The notes: generated by a model from the letters alone, not told the origin. Shown: positions 16,052-23,272, numbered from the stretch's first letter. The stretch: DNA of 34,496 nucleotides from an uncultured Bacteroidota bacterium (GCA_937861115.1 CALMBD010000117.1:1-34496); one strand, 5' to 3'. Numbers and translations: made by a program.

Positions 16052-17863
16052 TTATTCGTTTATTTCGGCAGCCGATTGCTTTTCAAACAACTCGGCATAA
16101 TAGCCATTTTGCGCCAGCAGCTCCTCATGCGTACCTGTTTCGGCGACCCTGTGGTTGTCGAGCACGATTATTTTATCAAAGTCAAGCATGGAGTAGATGC
16201 GGTGTGTGATAATGATCCCGGTTTTGTCGGCCAGCGCATTGTCCAGGTAACCCAGGATGCGGCTTTCCGTGTTGGTGTCTACCGCCGAGAGGCAGTCGTC
16301 GAGGATAACCAGGTCGGGCTGTTTGGCAAACGCCCGGGCAATGCTGACGCGTTGCTTCTGACCGCCGGAAAGGGTGACGCCGCGCTCGCCGACAATGGTG
16401 TCGTATCCCTGCGGCAGGTCGATAATATCCTCATGAACAGCCGCGCTTTTGGCATAAAACGCCGCTTCTTCCCGGGTGATATCGTCCTTGCCAAAGGCGA
16501 TATTGCCCAAAATAGTGTCGGAAAACAGGAAAACATCCTGCGGTACATAACCGATCCGGCGACGCAGATTGGCCAGATCGTGCTCCCGAATATCCCTGCC
16601 ATCGATCAGTATCCGGCCCTCCGTGGCGTCGTACATCCGCACGAGCAGGTCGGCAATGGTAGTTTTTCCGCTGCCGGTACGGCCGATAATGGCCATCTTC
16701 TGGCCGGGTAATATTTCAAACGACACGTTTTCCAGGGCTTTTATGCCCGTGTCCGGATAGACGAAGGAGACATTTTCAAATACAACATGACCTTTAATGT
16801 TGGCAGCAGGCAGCCCCTGACCGGCATCCTGTCCCGTAGCGGGATTTTGGATGGTGGGCTGGGTCTGCAGGAATTCGTTGATGCGCTTCTGCGAGGCGGC
16901 AGCCTGTTGGGTCAGGGAGGCGATCCAGCCTATGGCGGTAACCGGCCAGGTGAGCATGTTGATATAAATCACAAACTCGGCGATATTTCCGGCGGTAACA
17001 CCTTTTCCCTGCACCACGAGCAAACCGCCCACGTAAACCGTAATGATGGTACTGACGCCGATCAACAGCGCCATGAGCGGAAAGAAAAATGCATCGATGC
17101 GGATGAGTTTGAGCGAGCGGTTGCGAAACTCCTCGCTTTGTTCGGCAAACCAGCGCCCCATCGCCTGCTCCTGCACATAACTTTTCACCACCCGGATGCC
17201 GCTGTACACTTCCTGGGCCGAACTGGTGAGTACCGATAATTGCTGCTGTATCTTCTCGCTCCGCTTGTTGATAAGCGTACTGACCCAGTAGATCGAGATG
17301 CTCAGAAAAGGCAGGGGCAGCAGCGCCCACATCGTCAGGGTGACGTTGACGCTGAGCATGGAAGAAATGGTCAGGACAAACAAAAAGGTAAGATCGAGGC
17401 CATACAGAATAGTCGGACCCAGGAACATGCGCACTTTTGAGACGTCTTCCGAAATCCGCGACATCAGATCGCCGGTGCTGTTGCGCTTGTAAAACGCCAG
17501 GTCCAGTTTTTCGTAATGGGCGAACACCTCCTTGCGCATGTCGTATTCAATCAGGCGGCTCATGACAATGATCGTTTGCCGCATGAAAAACATGAACATA
17601 CCCATGAGCAGGGCCAAACCGATCACCGCAGCACCAAACCACGCAATTTTACCGCTCAGCTCGCTCATGGCTTCCGGGTGCGCCGCAATACCACCGTGGT
17701 TATTGTAAAAACCCACCTGTTCGACCACTGTATCCAAGGCATTGCGGATAACTTTGGGCTGCCAAACCCTGAACCAGTTGGCGAAACCGACGAAGACAAT
17801 ACCGAGAAGTAAACGCCAGCGATATTTCCGGAAAAATTTTGTGAGATAAGCGAGATGCTTCAT
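16052..17863 (-). CDS. ABC exporter, fused permease-ATPase
   Basis: A 603-residue half-transporter with an N-terminal six-TM exporter domain (about 15-315) and a C-terminal ATPase. The ATPase has Walker A GRTGSGKTT, Q-loop YVPQDVFLFSD, signature LSGGQKQRVSIARA, Walker B LVILDDCLSAVD and H-loop THR. The residue after the Walker B Asp is Asp, not the catalytic Glu, as in the degenerate half of heterodimeric exporters such as BmrCD/YheIH; no second half-transporter lies nearby. Likely substrates are lipids, drugs or peptides. An open frame continues to 17929, but the ATG at 17863 gives the normal N-terminus and lies 63 bases after an exact -7 element. It is the first gene of a three-gene unit. 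Confidence 0.93.
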   Translation of the reverse strand: MKHLAYLTKFFRKYRWRLLLGIVFVGFANWFRVWQPKVIRNALDTVVEQVGFYNNHGGIAAHPEAMSELSGKIAWFGAAVIGLALLMGMFMFFMRQTIIVMSRLIEYDMRKEVFAHYEKLDLAFYKRNSTGDLMSRISEDVSKVRMFLGPTILYGLDLTFLFVLTISSMLSVNVTLTMWALLPLPFLSISIYWVSTLINKRSEKIQQQLSVLTSSAQEVYSGIRVVKSYVQEQAMGRWFAEQSEEFRNRSLKLIRIDAFFFPLMALLIGVSTIITVYVGGLLVVQGKGVTAGNIAEFVIYINMLTWPVTAIGWIASLTQQAAASQKRINEFLQTQPTIQNPATGQDAGQGLPAANIKGHVVFENVSFVYPDTGIKALENVSFEILPGQKMAIIGRTGSGKTTIADLLVRMYDATEGRILIDGRDIREHDLANLRRRIGYVPQDVFLFSDTILGNIAFGKDDITREEAAFYAKSAAVHEDIIDLPQGYDTIVGERGVTLSGGQKQRVSIARAFAKQPDLVILDDCLSAVDTNTESRILGYLDNALADKTGIIITHRIYSMLDFDKIIVLDNHRVAETGTHEELLAQNGYYAELFEKQSAAEINE

Positions 17864-17926
17864 ATGTGAGACCGTGGAAGGAAACCCTGAAAACAGTCTG
17901 AACACAGAACAGTTCCATTTCCGGCA

Positions 17927-17934
17927 CAAAAATA
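17927..17934 (-). promoter_or_regulatory. -7 promoter element for the ABC exporter operon
   Basis: Minus-strand reading TATTTTTG, an exact TAnnTTTG match 63 bases before the ATG at 17863. It lies inside the longer open frame, which supports the shorter start. Confidence 0.5.
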
Positions 17935-17995
17935 CGATCCGCCCCCCTGAATAACCCGAATTAAAACGATTATCTCAACATATCACGCTATAAAC

Positions 17996-18445
17996 ATGCA
18001 ACCTTCCATAACTATCCGCCCGGCAACGGCAGCAGACATTCCCGCCATTCACGCCCTAATGTTCGAATTGGCTGTTTATGAAAAAGAGCCTGAAGCCGTT
18101 CTGACTACCGTAGAGGAGTACCTCCGCGATTTCCGCGACGGGCTATTCGAAAGCCACGTCGCCGAAATGGACGGCGCCGTGGTCGGCATGACGCTCTTCT
18201 ACATGGCCTATTCGTCCTGGAAAGGCAAGATGCTCTACCTCGACGATTTTCTGGTCACCGAAACGCACCGCAGGTACGGCATCGGGCAACTCCTGTTCGA
18301 CGCCTTCATCGCGGAAGGGCGGAATCGCGGCTGCCGACTGGTAAAATGGCAGGTGCTCGACTGGAACGAACCGGCCCTCAATTTTTACCGTAAAAACGAC
18401 GCCATCATCGAGACGGGCTGGTGGAATGTGAAGATGTTTTTTTGA
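17996..18445 (+). CDS. GNAT acetyltransferase, spermidine/thialysine type
   Basis: A 149-residue GCN5-related N-acetyltransferase. The start ITIRPATAADIPAI is a typical first strand-helix. The acetyl-CoA motif A is LDDFLVTETHRRYGIGQLLFDAF, and the C-terminal part has VKWQVLDWNEPALNFYRKND. The W-x-V-L-D-W-N-x-P-A-x-x-F-Y pattern with the upstream YLDDFLV is characteristic of the SSAT/thialysine N-acetyltransferase group, which acetylates small polyamine- or lysine-like amines with acetyl-CoA. The exact substrate cannot be set. It is monocistronic and divergent from the ABC exporter operon, and its 3' end converges on a large T9SS protein gene with a long hairpin between. Confidence 0.9.
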   Translation: MQPSITIRPATAADIPAIHALMFELAVYEKEPEAVLTTVEEYLRDFRDGLFESHVAEMDGAVVGMTLFYMAYSSWKGKMLYLDDFLVTETHRRYGIGQLLFDAFIAEGRNRGCRLVKWQVLDWNEPALNFYRKNDAIIETGWWNVKMFF

Positions 18446-18473
18446 GATGACAGCAGGCAGTGGCATAAAAGAA

Positions 18474-18528
18474 ACGGGGTAAATGATTTAAGGATTTGAT
18501 TATCAAACCTTTAAACCATTTACCCCGT
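18474..18528. terminator. Long bidirectional hairpin between convergent genes
   Basis: ACGGGGTAAATG (18474-18485) pairs perfectly with CATTTACCCCGT (18517-18528). Pairing continues inward almost to a three-base loop with a few mismatches, giving a stem of about 25 bp. On the minus strand it is followed by TTTCTTTT, which suits a terminator for the T9SS gene at 18617-20983. On the plus strand no T run follows, so termination of the acetyltransferase gene there is less certain. The remaining 88 bases to 18616 hold degenerate ACTGCC-like repeats and no gene. Confidence 0.65.
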
Positions 18529-18616
18529 GTACAGAAAATATTTGTGCAATCGGGCCCCACGCCAAACTTCAGGCAATTCGCTCCTACCGCCGCTGCATAC
18601 TGCCCGCTGCTACTGC

Positions 18617-20983
18617 CTACCTTTTCATCACCCGCTGCACATCTGTTCCGCCCGGACCATTGAGGTGCAGGAAGAACATGCCGGGTTGCGTTGATTTATC
18701 CAGATTCAGGTCAGCCTGGTGGTATCCGGCTTCTTTGTTTGCCTGGATCGTCTGCATGATACGTCCGGTCGCGTCGGTCAGGGTCAGCGTAACAGGGCCT
18801 GCTTCGGGAAGGAAGTACGTGGCGCTGAAAGCATCGACGACGGGGTTAGGCTGAATGATGAAGAACTCCGGATTCTTTTTACCGGGATGGCCGGGCAGGA
18901 ACTGCAGCTGCGCATCGAGGGTCTCCATCTGGCGGTTATATGCCTGCGCCGGCGTAATGGCAGAGGTCATCTGCAATACTTCGCTCAGTTTGCCGTCCTG
19001 AAGTGCGGTGAACTGGAGAGAAAAGGCCTTGAATTTGGCATTTTTCGCCTGCACAGTCGGATCGAGCATGGCCGCGTCGTACCAGCATGCCGTCACGCGC
19101 GCCTCTTGAGGTGTAGCCATGAAGTCTGCCGGAACCAGTGCCTGCCCCAGACTAACTGTCGACAGTACCGTGGGGTTGTATTCCAGGGTGAACTGGAAGG
19201 CAGCGATATTGCCCAGGTCAGGCGTGGTGATATCCACATTTACCACATCGCCTGCCTTGAATGTCCTCTCTACCGTGGTAAAAGTGGCCGTCCCTTTTTC
19301 CAGGCTGCGATCGACAGCGTCGGGCAACAAACTTGACTGTACCGATGAACTGTTGATGTCGCCGGTTTTTACGGCTACAAAGTTCGGATCAAAATCAATA
19401 TCACCGCTCAGGCAGAATTTCAGCGACGATGGCGCCGATACCGACCACGGGTTGAGCGGATCCGGGAACACATAACTCGCCGGAATAAATTGCCAGGAAG
19501 TCGTGCCGGCAAAACTGCTTTTCAGACCGAGTATCACTTTAATCATGTCCGACAGGTCGGCAGCCGTCACGTTCGCCGATTTGTCCACATCGGCAGCGAG
19601 CAACTGGTAAGGCGAGGACAGGGAAATGATATCGTCGAGTTGTCCCGCTACGAGCAAGGCATCGAGTGTATTGACCCCATCGATATCCAGTTGGTCAAGG
19701 GCCGGCACCAGTTTGTAGTTGCAGCCTGCCGTCATGCTGCCGAAGGCATACTGTCCGTCGTCGCCGGTTTCAGCCGTGGCAACCGGTTGAGTGCCCTTGA
19801 GCAGGCTGACCGTTACGCCTTGCACTGATTTGGAATTGTCGGTAGCAACCGTGCCTTTAAACGGCGTGGATGGCGGGCAGACGCCTGCGTTGTCCTGCAC
19901 ATCGATGAAGGTCTTGCAAAAATCGGCATTGCCGTAGGCATCTTCTACCCATATTTCCACAAATTGCTTGCCCAGTTCACTGCAATCGAACGTAACCGAG
20001 TGGTTGCCGTCCGGAAAGGTTGTGCCGGCGCCCGCCTTTTGAATGGCGTATTTGATCTGGCTGGTCGGCGTGCAGTTATCGCTGTAGTATTGAATAAAGT
20101 CGGTATCCCAAATAGTGATCATGCCTGTAGGCATGATATTGATACTCAAGCCATTGTGGCAGACAACCGTCGGCGCTTTGCAGTCTTTTACAATAAACTC
20201 AAATTTGCAGATCGCTTCGTTGCCGCATTTGTCATTGGCAATCCACTCGACTTTGTGCGAGCCGTAGGGCAGACCGAATCCGGGCGGGAAACCAATCATG
20301 GCCGACAGCGTATCGCCCTGGGTGCTGGTCACAATAGGCCAGGCCGTGGGTGCGCTGCTGCTGATGAGGGTTTCCATCGAACCGTTGTTGTCCAGATCGA
20401 GAAACAACCGGTAAGTGAGCGTGATATCCGTACCCGAACAGGCATCTTTCACCTTGATGTTCAGGTTGACCGGTCCTTCGCAGTAATCCGTCCAGCCGGA
20501 ATGGTACTGGTTTGGGTCGTTGTCGGTCAGGTCGCAAAAGGTAACCGGACCGGTCGGGCAGTTGAGAAAATACGGCGCCTCGGTATCCACCACCTTGATG
20601 ATCTGCGTGTACTGCAGATAGCCGTGGTTGTACATGTCGCCGGTGACTACAGGCCCGATATCGGTACTCGTCGGGTTGGAGATGTAGTATGGCGATGGCC
20701 AGTTCGGGTCGTAATCGCACCAGTAAAGGAGTTTCCAGGTGCGGAGTATCTTGTAGCAACCACCGGTAGCGTTGGTGTAGAACTTCTGGTCTTTTACCGA
20801 AACGCCGACGTTAAAATTGCAGTTGCCGTACTGCGTGATCACCGGCCAGGTGGTGTCCGGCACGGCGCCACAGCCATAAACGGTCTCGTCGTCGGGAAAC
20901 TTGACCGTGTAGTAGGTGGTTTGGCCGGACAAGGCGGCCACAAAAATAATTGGGAACGCGAAGGAAAGGATTGTACGTATCAT
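18617..20983 (-). CDS. Large secreted T9SS protein with dockerin- and cohesin-like modules
   Basis: A 788-residue secreted protein. Signal peptide about 1-20 (FAFPIIFVAALSG). The Cys-rich N-terminal half has HYR/Ig-like repeats (VDTEAPYFLNCPTGPVTFCD; PYGSHKVEWIANDKCGNEA). A carboxypeptidase-regulatory-like segment follows (FKGTVATD ... GVTVSLLKG). The next region has two calcium-loop-like elements, DIDGVNTLDAL and DVDKSANVTAADL, resembling a dockerin, then a cohesin-like beta domain (FKAGDVVNVDITTPDLGNI, AFQFTLEYNPTVLSTVSL). The last 75 residues are a T9SS type A sorting domain (IIQPNPVVDAF ... GMFFLHLNG ... RVMKR). It is therefore exported through the outer membrane and attached or released. 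No enzymatic domain was seen; an adhesive or matrix role is plausible. Confidence 0.88.
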   Translation of the reverse strand: MIRTILSFAFPIIFVAALSGQTTYYTVKFPDDETVYGCGAVPDTTWPVITQYGNCNFNVGVSVKDQKFYTNATGGCYKILRTWKLLYWCDYDPNWPSPYYISNPTSTDIGPVVTGDMYNHGYLQYTQIIKVVDTEAPYFLNCPTGPVTFCDLTDNDPNQYHSGWTDYCEGPVNLNIKVKDACSGTDITLTYRLFLDLDNNGSMETLISSSAPTAWPIVTSTQGDTLSAMIGFPPGFGLPYGSHKVEWIANDKCGNEAICKFEFIVKDCKAPTVVCHNGLSINIMPTGMITIWDTDFIQYYSDNCTPTSQIKYAIQKAGAGTTFPDGNHSVTFDCSELGKQFVEIWVEDAYGNADFCKTFIDVQDNAGVCPPSTPFKGTVATDNSKSVQGVTVSLLKGTQPVATAETGDDGQYAFGSMTAGCNYKLVPALDQLDIDGVNTLDALLVAGQLDDIISLSSPYQLLAADVDKSANVTAADLSDMIKVILGLKSSFAGTTSWQFIPASYVFPDPLNPWSVSAPSSLKFCLSGDIDFDPNFVAVKTGDINSSSVQSSLLPDAVDRSLEKGTATFTTVERTFKAGDVVNVDITTPDLGNIAAFQFTLEYNPTVLSTVSLGQALVPADFMATPQEARVTACWYDAAMLDPTVQAKNAKFKAFSLQFTALQDGKLSEVLQMTSAITPAQAYNRQMETLDAQLQFLPGHPGKKNPEFFIIQPNPVVDAFSATYFLPEAGPVTLTLTDATGRIMQTIQANKEAGYHQADLNLDKSTQPGMFFLHLNGPGGTDVQRVMKR

Positions 20984-21136
20984 GCGGATGGGATGTTTAG
21001 TTGCTGGCGAAAGTAATTTACCGGCAAGACGACATCAGCATCCACCCGAGGGGGAAATCGTCAGATAGACGACGTATTGCTAAAATTAACGATTGCGACA
21101 AGGTTAAATACCTGCATTCGGGTACTAAAGTGCTGG

Positions 21137-22282
21137 TCAGTCCACAATCATGGACACCTTGTCCAGATCCTGCTGCACAGTATGTTCGGGCAATTCCCTG
21201 AATTCGTACTGCTGATTGCGCAATTGTGGCACAAAACCCGCCTCGCGTATGGCCTGCTGTATACCATCGGCCGTAAAGCGGAAACGTGCGCCGGCAGCCG
21301 ATACCACATTCTCCTCGATCATGATGCTGCCAAAGTCGTTGGCGCCCGCATGCAGGCACACCTGCGCCACCTGTTTGCCGACCGTGAGCCAGGAGGCCTG
21401 AATATTGACGATATTGGGCAGCATGATGCGGCTCATGGCAATCATCCGTACATATTCATCACCGGTGACGGCGTTGCGCGCGCGTTTGAGTTTTTTCAGG
21501 ATCGTGTCTTCATCCTGGAAAGGCCAGGGGATGAAGGCCAGAAAACCCTTGGCATCTTCCGGTTTCTCACTTTGTACCTGGCGGATAGCGGCAAAATGCT
21601 CCATGCGCTCGAGATTCGTCTCGATATGGCCGAACATCATCGTCGCAGATGTAGTGAGCCGGAGCTGGTGTGCGGCGCGCATCACGTCGAGCCATTCCTG
21701 TCCGCCGCACTTTCCCTTGGAGATGAGCCGGCGCACCCGGTCGCTGAGAATTTCCGCGCCGGCGCCGGGCAGTGAGTCAAGTCCGGCAGCTTTGAGTTCT
21801 TTCAGCACGTCGTAATGGCTCATACCCTCCAGTTTGGCCACGTGGGCAATTTCCGGCGGACCGAGAGCGTGCAGTTTCAGCGTCGGATAAAGTTCCTTCA
21901 ACTGGCGAAACAGATCGGCGTAGAACCGCAGCCCGAGATCGGGGTGATGCCCCCCTTGCAGCAACAGTTGTTCGCCGCCGAACTGAAATGTTTCTTCTAT
22001 CTTTTGTTTGTACTCCTCTATGGTCGTGATGTACGACTCCTCGTGGCCCGGCCGACGGTAAAAGTTGCAAAACTTGCAGTTGGCAATGCACACGTTGGTC
22101 GTATTCGAGTTGCGGTCGATGATCCAGGTGACGGTATTGCCGGGCACGTGATGCTTTTTGATGGCATTGCCGACGTGCATCAACTCGGCGGTGGAGGCGT
22201 TTTCAAACAAAAAAACACCCTCCTCGGGGGAGAGCCATTCGAGGCGCAGGGCGCGGTGGAGGAGTTCGGATATGTTCATCAT
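21137..22282 (-). CDS. mqnC: Cyclic dehypoxanthinyl futalosine synthase MqnC
   Basis: A radical SAM enzyme of the futalosine route to menaquinone; it cyclises dehypoxanthine futalosine. The 381-residue protein has the [4Fe-4S] motif C65-x3-C69-x2-C72 (NVCIANCKFCNFYR) and strongly conserved blocks EQLLLQGGHHPDLG, LHALGPPEIAH, LDSLPGAGAEIL, TTSATMMFGH, GFLAFIPWPFQ and NDFGSIMIEENVVSAAG. Upstream in-frame codons to 22363 read through palindromic repeats and are rejected. The double ATG at 22282/22279 gives the expected start MNISELLHRALRLEWLSPEEG. The leader contains the CCGGAATGG palindromes starting 20 bases upstream. No other mqn gene is in the window. Presence of this pathway implies menaquinone as respiratory quinone, in line with the copper ATPase. 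Confidence 0.95.
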   Translation of the reverse strand: MMNISELLHRALRLEWLSPEEGVFLFENASTAELMHVGNAIKKHHVPGNTVTWIIDRNSNTTNVCIANCKFCNFYRRPGHEESYITTIEEYKQKIEETFQFGGEQLLLQGGHHPDLGLRFYADLFRQLKELYPTLKLHALGPPEIAHVAKLEGMSHYDVLKELKAAGLDSLPGAGAEILSDRVRRLISKGKCGGQEWLDVMRAAHQLRLTTSATMMFGHIETNLERMEHFAAIRQVQSEKPEDAKGFLAFIPWPFQDEDTILKKLKRARNAVTGDEYVRMIAMSRIMLPNIVNIQASWLTVGKQVAQVCLHAGANDFGSIMIEENVVSAAGARFRFTADGIQQAIREAGFVPQLRNQQYEFRELPEHTVQQDLDKVSMIVD

Positions 22283-22301
22283 TGATGATACCACTTTGTA
22301 C

Positions 22302-22399
22302 ACCGGAATGGCATTCCGGCAAAACAACACTGAGACTTGTACCCCGGAATGGTATTCCGGCAAAACAACACTGAGACCGGAATACCATTCCGGGGTACA
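22302..22399. repeat. CCGGAATGG palindromic repeat cluster upstream of mqnC
   Basis: There are three related palindromes. The first is CCGGAATG-G-CATTCCGG (22303-22319). The second starts 41 bases later at 22344 and, together with the following CAAAACAACACTGAGA, forms a near-identical direct repeat of the first unit. The third (22377-22393) is inverted relative to the second, so 22338-22360 and 22377-22399 are perfect 23-base inverted arms around a 16-base loop. It lies in the presumed mqnC leader. It may be a second REP-like family or an RNA regulatory structure. Confidence 0.85.
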
Positions 22400-22412
22400 T
22401 TTTTAAAGAAAC

Positions 22413-22447
22413 AAAAAAGCGAAGGTAAGGTTGGGGGATCAACCTTA
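22413..22447 (-). terminator. Possible terminator of the RAYT gene
   Basis: TAAGGTTG and CAACCTTA form an 8-bp stem with a six-base loop (22426-22447). On the minus strand a TTTTTT run (22413-22418) follows seven bases after the stem, a longer gap than usual. It lies 56 bases downstream of the RAYT stop, beyond the 3' REP palindrome. Confidence 0.4.
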
Positions 22448-22451
22448 GGTT

Positions 22452-22486
22452 TAGTGACGGGGTGACTTTGAGTCACCCCGTCACTA
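22452..22486. repeat. REP-like 35-nt palindrome, 3' side of RAYT gene
   Basis: Arms TAGTGACGGGGTGACT and AGTCACCCCGTCACTA (16 bp, perfect) around TTG. It lies 17 bases beyond the RAYT stop. Compared with the other two copies, positions 5-6 are GA paired with TC. Confidence 0.93.
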
Positions 22487-22503
22487 CTCTGATGAAGGCA
22501 GAT

Positions 22504-23079
22504 TCAACAATTCCTTAGCCAAAGCCACAGTGCACAAAGTCCCGCGCCGTAGCCCGCATAATCTTTCGCCGACGAATAAACCCAATCCTCCGGCTTGAGT
22601 ACTAAATGCGCTTCTACGGGGTTATTGTGGATGTACAAAAAACACTGATAGCCGTAGTCGCTTGCCGCACCGAAGCGATATTTTTTGTAATCCGTGTCCG
22701 TAATCAACGGTGGTATCCAGCCATCTTTGGCCTTGGTTTCTTCTCTAAAAAGACTCCCACTCCGATTTTCCTGCTTATTGATGGCGCGCGTATAAGAGCG
22801 CAGCAAAATGCCAATGGATTCATTGAGCGTCATGGCCCGCCCACTCGTAATCATAGTATCGGGGTGACTTGAAGTCACCCCGATACTAATATGCCGGACA
22901 TAAAAAAGCCAATGAAAATGGTTCGGCATGAGGCAATACGCCAGAAAATCGCCGTAAGGCAACAGGTGTTTGCGCATTTTTCGCAGGAAGAACAGGTAAT
23001 TTTCATCCTTGAAAAAAATAGGTTGACGGTTGTTCCCCTGGTTGTAGATGTGGAATATCGTGTCCGGGTAAAAAGTCAT
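22504..23079 (-). CDS. REP-associated tyrosine transposase (RAYT, Y1/IS200-like family)
   Basis: A 191-residue Y1-type HUH endonuclease. It has the family start FYPDTIFHIYNQGNNRQPIF, the FLAYCLMPNHFHWLFYV core with the HUH metal motif H54-F-H56, the helix LNESIGILLRSYTRAIN, SGSLFREETKAK, and the C-terminal YIHNNPVEAHLV (catalytic-Tyr region) plus PEDWVYSSAKDY. It is full length and without frameshift, so potentially active. Residues 64-75 (ISIGVTSSHPDT) are encoded by a palindrome of the same family as the flanking ones, inserted between the HUH strand and the next helix; this is a variable loop, so activity could survive. RAYT enzymes bind and cleave REP hairpins as single strands. A weak CATCTTTG at 23158-23165 (minus) may be its -7 element. 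Confidence 0.9.
   Translation of the reverse strand: MTFYPDTIFHIYNQGNNRQPIFFKDENYLFFLRKMRKHLLPYGDFLAYCLMPNHFHWLFYVRHISIGVTSSHPDTMITSGRAMTLNESIGILLRSYTRAINKQENRSGSLFREETKAKDGWIPPLITDTDYKKYRFGAASDYGYQCFLYIHNNPVEAHLVLKPEDWVYSSAKDYAGYGAGLCALWLWLRNC
22854..22888. repeat. REP-like 35-nt palindrome inside the RAYT coding region
   Basis: Arms TAGTATCGGGGTGACTT and AAGTCACCCCGATACTA (17 bp, perfect) around a single G. Positions 5-6 are AT paired with AT. It is translated in frame as part of the RAYT protein without a stop codon. Its 35-base length is the same as the outer copies. Confidence 0.93.
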
Positions 23080-23106
23080 ACCATTTGATTTAGTGCTAAT
23101 ATTACC

Positions 23107-23141
23107 TAGTAACGGGGTGACTCAAAGTCACCCCGTTACTA
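23107..23141. repeat. REP-like 35-nt palindrome, 5' side of RAYT gene
   Basis: Arms TAGTAACGGGGTGACT and AGTCACCCCGTTACTA (16 bp, perfect) around CAA. Positions 5-6 are AA paired with TT. It lies 27 bases upstream of the RAYT start codon. The remaining 95 bases to the MATE operator hold no gene. Confidence 0.93.
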
Positions 23142-23236
23142 CACTTATGGCTTACTACAAAGATGAAATTTTTTCTCCAAATTCGCTTGTTGGGAACTAA
23201 GATCGGGGAATCGTCGTTTTTGCCGTTCCCGTATCA

Positions 23237-23251
23237 CCAACCGGCGGTTGG
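23237..23251. promoter_or_regulatory. Candidate operator for the MATE exporter gene
   Basis: The perfect inverted repeat CCAACCG-G-CGGTTGG (7-bp arms) ends 13 bases upstream of the -7 element of the MATE gene, so it covers the -33 region. A repressor binding there would block transcription. No regulator gene is adjacent. Confidence 0.4.
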
Positions 23252-23264
23252 CGGCACTTTAAAT

Positions 23265-23272
23265 TACCTTTG
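23265..23272 (+). promoter_or_regulatory. -7 promoter element for the MATE exporter gene
   Basis: TACCTTTG is an exact TAnnTTTG match ending 27 bases before the ATG at 23300. The in-frame TTG at 23270 overlaps this element and is rejected as a start. Confidence 0.6.

Larger units (their letters stand above)
22452..23141 (-). mobile_element. RAYT gene bracketed by REP-like palindromes (REPtron-like unit)
   Basis: A single-gene unit in which the transposase gene (22504-23079) is bracketed by 35-nt palindromes at 22452-22486 and 23107-23141, with a third copy inside the gene at 22854-22888. On the transposase strand both outer copies begin with GTAG overlapping the base of the palindrome (minus-strand reading of 22484-22487 and 23139-23142); the inner copy has TTAG. 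A GTAG tetranucleotide 5' of the hairpin is a known feature of REPs recognised by RAYT enzymes in Enterobacteria. Single-copy RAYT genes flanked by their own REPs are considered domesticated rather than freely mobile. Confidence 0.8.

Noticed and set aside
18529-18616. Small gene or RNA in the gap after the long hairpin
   Set aside because: Only degenerate ACTGCC/CTGCT repeats were seen, with no start codon followed by a credible frame.
22283-22363. N-terminal extension of MqnC through the CCGGAATGG repeats
   Set aside because: The extra residues are the translation of palindromic repeats, and the known MqnC N-terminus matches the ATG pair at 22279/22282.
22302-22399. CRISPR array
   Set aside because: Only three units, palindromic over most of their length, with one in inverted orientation and near-identical 'spacers'; no cas gene nearby.
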